Below are positions 1 to 5,502 of a stretch of DNA of 6,952 nt, piece by piece (position 1 is the first letter of the stretch; the number at the start of each line of letters is the position of its first letter). The notes under the pieces are model-generated. The model did no database searches, was not told the origin of the DNA, and was given only the letters and a program-made list of their open reading frames with translations. The DNA lies in assembly GCA_030152265.1 (NCBI GenBank), contig JASLHQ010000209.1, forward strand, positions 1 through 6,952, given 5' to 3'. The stretch is from Savagea sp. (GTDB taxonomy: Bacteria; Bacillota; Bacilli; Bacillales_A; Planococcaceae). A program made the translations under genes and the position numbers.

Positions 1-488
1 AGGAAGTAGTACCAGAAGGATGGATGGCGATTACGTTGCTCGGTTTTGAAAAAGCCTTTTACGGCGTCGTGCAACTGGCGATGACTGTCATTCCGTTAAT
101 GATCGCGATTCAATTTTTGCGTCACATTCATTTTTTAGAAAAATTATCTCGTTGGATGCGTCCGTTTACACGTTTGCTCGGCGTAGAGTCGAACGCAGCA
201 TTAACACTCGCAGCAGGTCTCATTTTCGGTCTTGCATACGGAGCGGGTGTCATGATTCAAGCAGTCCATGAAGACGGTGTAAGTCACCGTGATGTGACGA
301 TCAGCTTCATTTTCCTCGTCGCCTGTCACGCCGTTGTAGAAGATACATTATTATTTATCCCACTCGGTATTAACGTCTTACCGTTATTGTTAATCCGTTT
401 ATTCGTCGCTTTAATTTTAGCGATAATCGTATCACGTATGTGGAAAAAACGAACACCAGTAGAAGGAGTTGTAGGAGTACATGACTAA
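1..488 (+). CDS. yvoD: YvoD-like nucleoside-recognition (gate) domain membrane protein, C-terminal part
   Basis: The frame is open from the left edge (first full codon at 3), so this is the C-terminal 161 residues of a longer protein; B. subtilis YvoD is about 310 aa. The internal ATG at 24 is not a believable start, because the frame continues upstream as EVVPEGW and no ribosome binding site precedes it. Four hydrophobic segments are visible at about residues 19-39, 65-87, 98-120 and 122-146 of the fragment. The stretch GLAYGAGVMIQ followed by CHAVVEDTLLFIPLG is typical of the gate/nucleoside-recognition family, which also includes SpmA/SpmB and parts of FeoB and nucleoside transporters. The protein is therefore an integral membrane protein, but its substrate is unknown and the family name is no proof of nucleoside transport. 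Its stop overlaps the ppaX start by 8 bases, which indicates translational coupling in an hprK-lgt-yvoD-ppaX type operon. Family assignment is fairly sure; orthology to yvoD rests on context. Confidence 0.82.
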   Translation, partial: EVVPEGWMAITLLGFEKAFYGVVQLAMTVIPLMIAIQFLRHIHFLEKLSRWMRPFTRLLGVESNAALTLAAGLIFGLAYGAGVMIQAVHEDGVSHRDVTISFIFLVACHAVVEDTLLFIPLGINVLPLLLIRLFVALILAIIVSRMWKKRTPVEGVVGVHD

Positions 489-1137
489 TAAAATTACACA
501 TGTTTTATTCGATTTTGATGGGACATTACTCAATACGAATGAGTTAATCATTGCCACATTCCAACACGTATTGGACCGTCATTTTCCAGGACAATATAAT
601 GAAGAAAGTATTTTACCATTTTTAGGCCCACCTTTAATTGACACATTTACGAAAGTGTCACCGGAAAAAGCAGAACAATTAACGGCAGAATATCGCGAGT
701 GGAATGTCGCGAATCACGATGCTTATGCTCGCCCGTTCCCTGGAGTGCATGAAATGCTATACGCTTTGAAAGAACGCGGTATTCATATGGCGCTCGTCTC
801 GACGAAGCGTCGCGACGTCATTGAGCAAGGAATTCGTCTGTTAAATTTACCGGACGACTTATTTGAAACGCTCGTTGCGATTGACGATGTTAAAAATGCG
901 AAGCCCGATCCAGAGCCGCTCCAATTAGCGATGGAGCGAATCGGTGCGAATCCGGAGACGACAATTATGGTCGGCGACAATCATCACGATATTGAGGGTG
1001 GACACAATGCTGGAGTCCGTACGGTTGCGGTCAGCTGGTCGGCGAAAGGAATCGACTTTTTAAAACAATTTAATCCGACATATATCGCGGATACGATGGA
1101 GGATATCGTGCGCATCGTCGATGAGGCGAACCGATGA
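481..1137 (+). CDS. ppaX: Pyrophosphatase PpaX (HAD superfamily)
   Basis: This 218-aa HAD-superfamily hydrolase matches B. subtilis PpaX (about 216 aa) in length and context. PpaX is cytoplasmic and hydrolyses the pyrophosphate that HPr kinase/phosphorylase (HprK) releases when it dephosphorylates Ser46-P-HPr with inorganic phosphate, pulling that reaction forward. All HAD motifs are present. Motif I is DFDGT, with nucleophile D11 and general acid/base D13. Motif II is in LVSTKRR around S107/T108. Motif III is K141 in KPDPEP. Motif IV is GDNHHD, with D166 and D170 for magnesium. The cap domain is the helical insert after motif I, about residues 17-85. The start ATG lies inside the end of the yvoD-like gene; AGAAGGAG at 461-468 is the likely ribosome binding site, with a slightly long 12-base spacer, and GTAGGAG at 471-477 is the alternative. 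The gene overlaps yvoF by ATGA. A generic phosphoglycolate phosphatase is the alternative reading, but the neighbourhood favours PpaX. Confidence 0.93.
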   Translation: MTNKITHVLFDFDGTLLNTNELIIATFQHVLDRHFPGQYNEESILPFLGPPLIDTFTKVSPEKAEQLTAEYREWNVANHDAYARPFPGVHEMLYALKERGIHMALVSTKRRDVIEQGIRLLNLPDDLFETLVAIDDVKNAKPDPEPLQLAMERIGANPETTIMVGDNHHDIEGGHNAGVRTVAVSWSAKGIDFLKQFNPTYIADTMEDIVRIVDEANR

Positions 1138-1652
1138 GACGCCTCGAACGTTATCCGTCTAAAGGAAAAGCGAATTCACTTTGGTACATGTACAAGACGG
1201 TGTCGTTTTGGAAGTTAGTAAAAGTGTTCATCGTCGTCCAACTTGCACGCATCACTCCCTTTTTCACATGGAAAAATTGGATGTATCGAACATTTTTGAA
1301 GATGAAAGTAGGTGAACAGACGTCATTCGCTCTCATGGTCATGCCGGATTCGATGTTTCCAGAGCGCATTACGGTCGGTTCTAATACGATCATCGGCTTT
1401 AATACGACGATATTAGCCCATGAATATTTAATCGATGAATATCGTCTCGGCGATGTCGTCATCGGAGACAATGTGATGATCGGTGCAAATAGCACGATTT
1501 TACCGGGTGTCGTCATTGGAGACGGAGCGGTCGTTTCAGCGATGACGCTCGTTCATAAAGATGTTCCTGCAGGCGCATTCGTCGGGGGAAACCCGATGCG
1601 AATCATTCAGACGAAAGAGCAAAGAGAACAGAAGCAAAACGGTGAAGACTGA
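1134..1652 (+). CDS. yvoF: YvoF-like left-handed beta-helix acyltransferase
   Basis: This is a 172-aa hexapeptide-repeat acyltransferase of the LacA/NodL/Maa type. From about residue 78 to 155 the chain shows imperfect hexapeptide turns, for example ITVGSNTIIG, VVIGDNVMIG and VVIGDGAVVS, ending in the characteristic GNPMRII. H96 in ILAHEY sits where these enzymes keep their catalytic histidine. Residues 23-55 before the helix are rich in aromatic and hydrophobic residues (VKVFIVVQLARITPFF), which suggests membrane association rather than a clear signal peptide. The acceptor is unknown; cell envelope polymers are plausible but this is inference. The ATG overlaps the ppaX stop (ATGA), so translation is coupled. 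The protein ends with a charged tail. In B. subtilis yvoF likewise follows ppaX. Family confidence is high; substrate confidence is low. Confidence 0.88.
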   Translation: MRRLERYPSKGKANSLWYMYKTVSFWKLVKVFIVVQLARITPFFTWKNWMYRTFLKMKVGEQTSFALMVMPDSMFPERITVGSNTIIGFNTTILAHEYLIDEYRLGDVVIGDNVMIGANSTILPGVVIGDGAVVSAMTLVHKDVPAGAFVGGNPMRIIQTKEQREQKQNGED

Positions 1653-1663
1653 TAGGGTAAATA

Positions 1664-1672
1664 TGGTATAAT
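1664..1672 (+). promoter_or_regulatory. Extended -10 promoter candidate for the TPR gene
   Basis: TGG followed by a perfect TATAAT (1667-1672) forms an extended -10 element 12 bases after the yvoF stop. The -35 region is poor: the best candidate is TGAAGA at 1643-1648 with an 18-base spacer (3 of 6 matches), inside the end of yvoF. An extended -10 can compensate for this in Firmicutes. The predicted start near 1679 would place a hairpin in the first bases of the transcript. No experiment supports it. Confidence 0.5.
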
Positions 1673-1685
1673 AAGAAAAAGATTT

Positions 1686-1713
1686 AAGAAGGAACGCAAA
1701 GTCGTTCCTTCTT
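1686..1713 (+). terminator. Hairpin after yvoF: intrinsic terminator or 5' leader stem-loop
   Basis: An uninterrupted 11-bp stem (1686-1696 with 1703-1713) closes a 6-base loop, CAAAGT. The 3' arm is T-rich (CGTTCCTTCTTT) and is followed by TCACTTT, so the U-tract is interrupted and weaker than in a classical terminator. It sits between yvoF and the TPR gene and would end transcripts of the upstream operon at least partly. It also lies directly downstream of the predicted promoter at 1664-1672, so the same stem would be at the extreme 5' end of the TPR mRNA, where it could attenuate or stabilise it. Confidence 0.6.
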
Positions 1714-1730
1714 TCACTTTGCTGAAGTGG

Positions 1731-1746
1731 TGGAGGTAGACGATTG
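1731..1746 (+). promoter_or_regulatory. Ribosome binding site deciding a TTG start (TPR gene)
   Basis: TGGAGGT at 1731-1737 is a strong Shine-Dalgarno sequence with a 6-base spacer to TTG at 1744. No ATG or GTG in the frame has a comparable site, so TTG is taken as the start. Confidence 0.8.
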
Positions 1747-3243
1747 CGAAATCAAACAAAGAAAATTATAACGTTCGTGCCTTATGGAGAATATTATTAT
1801 CAAAAAGCGTTGCGAGCATTTCGACAAGATCGCTTAGAAGAGGCGAGAAAGTCTTTTGAGCGTGCTTTAGAACGTATGCCAGAAAATGCTGACGTTTTAT
1901 TAAATTATAGTGCTTTATTAATTGAAGAAGGAAAGTATGAGCTAGCGTATGAACATTTAGCGAAAGCACATGCATTGGACCCGGAAGGTGAAGACATCGT
2001 CTTTTATTTAGCGGAAGTTCATGCGCATTTAGGATTGTTGACGGATGCGAAGCGTTACGCAGAACATTATATCGCCTTAGCACCAGATGGACCGCTCGCA
2101 GAAGAGTCGCTGGAAATTATCGACTTTGCCGAACAAGAAAATGTTCATTTAGAAGAAGATGACTGGTTTTCAGGAGAGATTTACTTTTTACAAGAACAAG
2201 CGCGTCGCAAAATGGAAGAGGGACAATTTGAAGAAGCGTCTCAATTGTTCGAGCGCATCGTGGCGGATTACCCACAATTTTTAGCGGCGTCGAATAATTT
2301 GGCGTTAACGTACTTTTACGCGGGACGTGTTGCGGATGCGAAAGCGATTTTGCGCGACGTATTAAAGCAAGATCAAGGAAACATTCACGCGCTCTGTAAC
2401 TTTGCGGTCATTTATTATTACGAAAAAGAAGTGTTTGAACTCGAAAAAAGTATTCGTCTCTTATTGAAAATAAAGCCGATTGAATTCGAACATCGTTACA
2501 AACTCGGAGCGACACTCGCTTTAATTGGTGAACATGAAGCGGGATACAATTGGCTCCGTCTTTTACAACGTGGTGGTTTTGAAGGAGATGTTTCTTTCTA
2601 CTTTTGGTTATCTCATAGCGCTTACTTTTCAGGAAGAACGAAACAAGCGCAACTTGCTTATGACAAACTTGTGCAGCTCGACCCTTCAAAAGAAGGGATG
2701 GAGCCGTGGAAAGAACGCATGACGAAAAATGTGAACGCGTACGAAGACAATATTGAAATGCTCGTTCATAAAATTCAAAACCCGTACCGCAGTGAGCGCT
2801 TATTCGGTTACTTTTTAGTATTGAAATCGATGTATCGTGAAGAACGTTCAATTTTAGAATTAATGACATTTGAAAAATTGTCAGAAGTTGAAAAATTGTA
2901 TTACGGTTTAATCGATCAACAATTTGAGTTGTACGAAAGAAAAGAATTAGATTATTTTTCACGCAGCATTGAAGTAGCAGACACATTGTATGCGAAATAT
3001 GCGCCGCTCAAAAAAGAAGGAATTCATTTACTGCAAATGTGGTTCGCACTTTGTGACGTCGCATACGATCAACATTATTTATTTAAAAATCCGAACGCGA
3101 TTGCGGCAGCAGCGGACTACATGTTCCAATCATCGCGCTACAATCATGTTACAAAAAAAGCAATCGCAGAAGAATACGGCATTGCACCAGCGACATTAAC
3201 GAAATATGTGAATGAATTAATCGAGTTTTTACCGATTTTTTAA
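1744..3243 (+). CDS. yvcD: TPR-repeat protein, YvcD-like, with C-terminal HTH-like tail
   Basis: This 499-aa protein is mostly tetratricopeptide repeats and lacks signal peptide and membrane segments, so it should be a cytoplasmic scaffold. Three good repeats fill about residues 14-115, with the small/large pattern seen in ARKSFERALERMPENADVL and YEHLAKAHALDPEGEDIV. An acidic linker (about 128-145) follows, then further repeats from about 146 to 315, for example ASQLFERIVADYPQFLAA and AQLAYDKLVQLDPSKEG. The part from 320 to 450 is helical without clear repeats. Residues 468-492 (HVTKKAIAEEYGIAPATLTKYVNEL) look like a helix-turn-helix, as in small regulators that use such a motif for DNA binding. 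B. subtilis YvcD, directly upstream of trxB, is a TPR protein of similar size, and a TPR gene precedes trxB in Staphylococcus too. No function is established; partner proteins are unknown. The TTG start is supported by a strong ribosome binding site at 1731-1737. Confidence 0.85.
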   Translation: MRNQTKKIITFVPYGEYYYQKALRAFRQDRLEEARKSFERALERMPENADVLLNYSALLIEEGKYELAYEHLAKAHALDPEGEDIVFYLAEVHAHLGLLTDAKRYAEHYIALAPDGPLAEESLEIIDFAEQENVHLEEDDWFSGEIYFLQEQARRKMEEGQFEEASQLFERIVADYPQFLAASNNLALTYFYAGRVADAKAILRDVLKQDQGNIHALCNFAVIYYYEKEVFELEKSIRLLLKIKPIEFEHRYKLGATLALIGEHEAGYNWLRLLQRGGFEGDVSFYFWLSHSAYFSGRTKQAQLAYDKLVQLDPSKEGMEPWKERMTKNVNAYEDNIEMLVHKIQNPYRSERLFGYFLVLKSMYREERSILELMTFEKLSEVEKLYYGLIDQQFELYERKELDYFSRSIEVADTLYAKYAPLKKEGIHLLQMWFALCDVAYDQHYLFKNPNAIAAAADYMFQSSRYNHVTKKAIAEEYGIAPATLTKYVNELIEFLPIF

Positions 3244-3255
3244 GATGGAATAATG

Positions 3256-3269
3256 TACCCTAAGGGGTA
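3256..3269. promoter_or_regulatory. Inverted repeat upstream of trxB, CsoR/CstR-operator-like
   Basis: TACCC (3256-3260) and GGGTA (3265-3269) form a 5-bp inverted repeat around TAAG; the whole reads TACCCTAAGGGGTAT to 3270. This G/C-tract palindrome flanked by TA resembles the operators of CsoR-family repressors (copper-sensing CsoR and persulfide-sensing CstR in Bacillales). It lies between the TPR stop and trxB, 12 bases upstream of the best -35 candidate. The similarity is from memory of the consensus, and a chance palindrome of this size is possible. Confidence 0.35.
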
Positions 3270-3281
3270 TAGGCATATAAG

Positions 3282-3310
3282 TTGAATGCGACGTAAAAAT
3301 AGATTACGAT
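3282..3310 (+). promoter_or_regulatory. Sigma-A promoter candidate for trxB
   Basis: TTGAAT (3282-3287) and TACGAT (3305-3310) each match the consensus in 4 of 6 positions and are separated by the ideal 17 bases. The predicted start is near 3317, leaving a leader of about 40 bases. GGCA at 3272-3275 is centred near -44, where the AGCA element used by Spx-RNA polymerase lies in B. subtilis trxA and trxB, but its first base differs. Confidence 0.5.
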
Positions 3311-3356
3311 TTGAGTAGATAAAAAGTTGTAACTGACAAGTAGAGGAGAATGAAAA

Positions 3357-4307
3357 ATGTCAACAGAACAAATTCATGATTTAATTATTATCGGTGCAGG
3401 ACCAGCAGGAATGACAGCGGCGGTATACGCATCACGTGCGAACCTTTCAACAGTGATGATCGAGCGAGGAATGCCAGGTGGACAAATGGCGACGACAGAC
3501 GCAATCGAAAACTATCCAGCATTTGAATCTATTTTAGGTCCAGAACTTTCGACGAAAATGTTCGAACACGCACAAAAATTCGGAGCGAAATACGAATACG
3601 GTGACGTTGACAAAGTAGTGGATCACGGAGAAGTGAAAGAAGTAATCGTCGGAGAAAAATCGTACAAAGCTTATGCGGTTATCGTAGCGACAGGTGCAGA
3701 ATACCGTAAACTCGGCGCACCAGGTGAAGAAGAATTAACAGGTCGCGGCGTCAGCTACTGCGCGGTATGTGACGGAGCGTTTTACCAAGGGCGCGAAATC
3801 GTCGTCATCGGTGGAGGAGACTCTGCAGTAGAAGAAGGAATGTACTTAACACGTTTCGCAGACAAAGTAACGATCATTCACCGTCGTGATGAATTACGTG
3901 CACAAAAAATTATTCAAGACCGTGCGTTCGAAAACGAAAAAATTGAGTTTTTATGGAACAAACAAGTGAAATCAGTAAACGAAAAAGACGGAAAAATCGG
4001 TTCGGTTACATTGATTGACACACAAGACGGTTCAGAAACACAGTTCGATACAGAAGGAATGTTCGTTTACGTCGGTATGGATCCATTAACAGATTCAGTG
4101 AAGCACTTAGGCATTACAAACGAAAACGGATATATTTTAACGAACGAAGATATGGAGACGACAGTACCAGGTATTTTCGCAGCAGGTGACGTACGTGAAA
4201 AAATGTTACGTCAAATCGTCACAGCAACAGGCGACGGAAGTATCGCAGCACAAGCGGTTCAAAAATATATCGAAGACTTAAAAGAAAAACAAGCGACAAA
4301 AGCATAA
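3357..4307 (+). CDS. trxB: Thioredoxin-disulfide reductase TrxB
   Basis: TrxB is a cytoplasmic FAD enzyme that uses NADPH to reduce thioredoxin, and so feeds ribonucleotide reductase, peroxidases and thiol repair. The 316-aa chain has the standard low-molecular-weight layout. The FAD-binding GAGPAG is at residues 13-18, with the second FAD region in PGGQMATTDAIENYP at 40-54. The redox pair is CAVC (C135, C138). The NADPH-binding GGGDSA is at 152-157, HRRDELRA at 175-182 contacts the NADP 2'-phosphate, and the C-terminal FAD motif AAGDVR is at 275-280. The length equals that of B. subtilis TrxB. The start ATG has a strong ribosome binding site (GAGGAG, 3343-3348, 8-base spacer). The gene appears monocistronic: it has a promoter candidate of its own and a strong terminator just after the stop. 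Its codons lean to C-ending Phe, Asn and Asp more than those of its neighbours, as expected for a highly expressed gene. There is nothing missing or odd in the protein. Confidence 0.98.
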   Translation: MSTEQIHDLIIIGAGPAGMTAAVYASRANLSTVMIERGMPGGQMATTDAIENYPAFESILGPELSTKMFEHAQKFGAKYEYGDVDKVVDHGEVKEVIVGEKSYKAYAVIVATGAEYRKLGAPGEEELTGRGVSYCAVCDGAFYQGREIVVIGGGDSAVEEGMYLTRFADKVTIIHRRDELRAQKIIQDRAFENEKIEFLWNKQVKSVNEKDGKIGSVTLIDTQDGSETQFDTEGMFVYVGMDPLTDSVKHLGITNENGYILTNEDMETTVPGIFAAGDVREKMLRQIVTATGDGSIAAQAVQKYIEDLKEKQATKA

Positions 4308-4316
4308 GGATAGATG

Positions 4317-4351
4317 AAAAGACGATTCGTATTTGGCGAATCGTCTTTTTT
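4317..4351 (+). terminator. Rho-independent terminator of trxB
   Basis: A perfect 13-bp stem (4317-4329 with 4337-4349) with a 7-base loop TATTTGG is followed by a run of six T (4346-4351), starting 9 bases after the trxB stop. The A-run on the 5' side means that the complementary strand also looks like a terminator, but there is no gene on the minus strand for it to serve. Confidence 0.93.
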
Positions 4352-4383
4352 ATGACGATTTATTGGCGAGATAACCTTCTTTT

Positions 4384-4412
4384 TTGTTCTTATTCACAAT
4401 CCGTTGTATACT
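4384..4412 (+). promoter_or_regulatory. Upstream promoter candidate P1 of the rapZ-yvcK-whiA cluster
   Basis: TTGTTC (4384-4389) and TATACT (4407-4412) are 17 bases apart; the -35 matches at its key TTG and the -10 in 5 of 6 positions. Transcription would begin near 4419, after the trxB terminator, giving rapZ a leader of about 190 bases. Confidence 0.45.
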
Positions 4413-4434
4413 AAGAGAGAACAAATAAAAAGTA

Positions 4435-4443
4435 TGATATAAT
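4435..4443 (+). promoter_or_regulatory. Downstream promoter candidate P2 (extended -10) for rapZ
   Basis: TGA directly followed by a perfect TATAAT (4438-4443) is an extended -10 element. The -35 zone at 4414-4421 is purine-only (AGAGAGAA) and unlike TTGACA. Transcription would begin near 4450. It lies 31 bases downstream of P1, so the two could act as tandem promoters, or P1 could be silent. Confidence 0.5.
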
Positions 4444-4449
4444 AGTGAA

Positions 4450-4608
4450 TGCTTTGCAAAATATTACAGACTGTGTTTATAAAAAAGAGAAATAAACTAA
4501 TACAGTTATGCAAATGTGGATATCATCATACATTTGAGAGTAACAGTATTTTTTAAAAAAATATACAGTATAAAAACTACGTACATCATTAGCGGAAGGT
4601 GAAGCGAT
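4450..4608 (+). other. AT-rich rapZ leader, no gene seen
   Basis: The trxB-rapZ gap spans 301 bases. After the terminator and the two promoter candidates, about 160 bases remain with no credible open reading frame. By hand count, 4471-4590 has 28 G or C in 120 (about 23 percent), far below the flanking genes. Visible structure: an inverted repeat CAAATGT (4511-4517) / ACATTTG (4530-4536) with a 12-base loop; a near-palindromic run of T then A at 4548-4562; and the word ACAGT three times, at 4502, 4543 and 4565. I recognise no riboswitch or T-box. B. subtilis has the Nudix gene yvcI at this place. Confidence 0.6.
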
Positions 4609-5493
4609 ATGGACAATGATCGAATACATGACATTGAATTGGTAATTATTACAGGGATGAGTGGTGCTGGTAAAACAGTTGCCATGCAAAGCTTCGAAGA
4701 TTTAGGCTTTTATTGCATCGACAACTTACCGCCTGAACTATTACCGACATTTCTCGACTTAATGACGAAATCTGAAAATAAAATGCGTCGCATCGCAGCA
4801 GTGATGGATACGCGTGGTGGTTATTTATTTAGTTCACTCATTGACGCTTTAAACGAAGCGAGCCAAATGAATGAAGTGACGACGAGCATTTTATTTTTGG
4901 AAGCGAATGATGAATCGCTCGTCAAACGATATAAAGAGTCGCGTCGATCGCATCCTTTATCGACTGGTGGGCTCATTTTAGAAGGAATTAAAAAAGAGCG
5001 CGAAACGTTGTCGGAGTTGAAAGGACATGCGCGCCTCGTCATTGATACATCTACATTAAAACCACGTGAGTTGCGCGAACGTATCGCACGTGAGTTTTCA
5101 ACGAAAGGGAAAGCGCCTTTTAACGTTCATTTCATGTCATTCGGCTTTAAACACGGAATGCCAATCGATGCGGATGTCGTATTCGATGTTCGATTTTTAC
5201 CGAATCCGTTTTATATTGAAGAGTTGCGTGCGAAAACAGGAATGGATGCTGAAGTGCGAGAATACGTTTTAAAATGGAACGACACGAAACAATTAATTGA
5301 AAAATTAACGGATTTATTCCGATTCATTATTCCTCAATACAAAAATGAAGGAAAGACACAAGCTGTCATCGCTTTCGGTTGCACAGGAGGACAGCATCGA
5401 TCTGTCACGTTAGCAAATTATTTCAATGATTTGTTTCAAAATGAGTTTGAAACGTATGTAACCCATCGTGACATTGAAAAAAGAAAGAAGTGA
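4609..5493 (+). CDS. rapZ: RNase adapter protein RapZ / nucleotide-binding protein YvcJ
   Basis: RapZ family members are P-loop proteins that bind ATP and GTP. E. coli RapZ senses glucosamine-6-phosphate and, with small RNAs and RNase E, controls glmS; B. subtilis YvcJ is a GTPase that affects competence, and no small-RNA role is shown there. This 294-aa protein has the usual length. The Walker A motif GMSGAGKT is at residues 16-23, followed by EDLGFYCIDNLP (30-41). The Walker B-like segment AAVMDTRGG lies at 63-71, with D67 and R69. RYKESRRSHPL is at 107-117. The conserved C-terminal domain contains SFGFKHGMPIDADVVFDVRF (177-196) and GCTGGQHRSV (258-267). The end HRDIEKRKK is basic, like the RNA-binding tail of E. 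coli RapZ. The start ATG has AAGGTGA at 4596-4602 with a 6-base spacer. The gene leads the rapZ-yvcK-whiA cluster and would be transcribed from the candidates at 4384-4443. Confidence 0.96.
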   Translation: MDNDRIHDIELVIITGMSGAGKTVAMQSFEDLGFYCIDNLPPELLPTFLDLMTKSENKMRRIAAVMDTRGGYLFSSLIDALNEASQMNEVTTSILFLEANDESLVKRYKESRRSHPLSTGGLILEGIKKERETLSELKGHARLVIDTSTLKPRELRERIAREFSTKGKAPFNVHFMSFGFKHGMPIDADVVFDVRFLPNPFYIEELRAKTGMDAEVREYVLKWNDTKQLIEKLTDLFRFIIPQYKNEGKTQAVIAFGCTGGQHRSVTLANYFNDLFQNEFETYVTHRDIEKRKK

Positions 5494-5502
5494 TGGGAAT
5501 TG
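5484..5502 (+). promoter_or_regulatory. Ribosome binding site and TTG start of yvcK
   Basis: AAAGAAGTGA (5484-5493) resembles AAAGGAGGTGA and lies 6 bases before TTG at 5500. The rapZ stop TGA at 5491-5493 is in the same frame, so no start further upstream is possible. The next frame-compatible ATG codons fall inside conserved sequence, which leaves TTG as the start. Confidence 0.8.

Noticed and set aside
1151..1516. Minus-strand ORF of 121 codons inside yvoF
   Set aside because: Antisense shadow of the hexapeptide-repeat coding sequence; no promoter or ribosome binding site.
2408..2986. Minus-strand ORF of 192 codons inside the TPR gene
   Set aside because: It lies wholly within a conserved TPR coding region, has no ribosome binding site, and its translation is rich in Cys, His, Arg and Leu without any domain pattern.
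3265..3270. GGGTAT as a sigma-B -10 element for trxB
   Set aside because: No GTTTAA-like -35 is found 12-15 bases upstream; the bases there read GATGGAATA.
3276..3281. TATAAG as a -10 with the TACCC/GGGTA repeat in its spacer
   Set aside because: The -35 position (3253-3258, ATGTAC) matches only 2 of 6 bases and there is no TGN extension; the promoter at 3282-3310 is better.
3350..3379. Nine-codon ATG frame overlapping the trxB start
   Set aside because: The ATG at 3350 is only one base from the Shine-Dalgarno GAGGAG, too close for initiation, while the trxB ATG at 3357 has the correct spacing.
4450..4608. Riboswitch or T-box in the rapZ leader
   Set aside because: No T-box sequence (TGGNACCGCG), no terminator and no recognisable aptamer core; only one weak hairpin in AT-rich DNA.
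4477..4689. Minus-strand ORF of 70 codons across the rapZ leader and rapZ start
   Set aside because: It overlaps the Walker A region of rapZ, comes from AT-rich DNA where long frames in Phe/Tyr/Ile codons arise easily, and has no good ribosome binding site.
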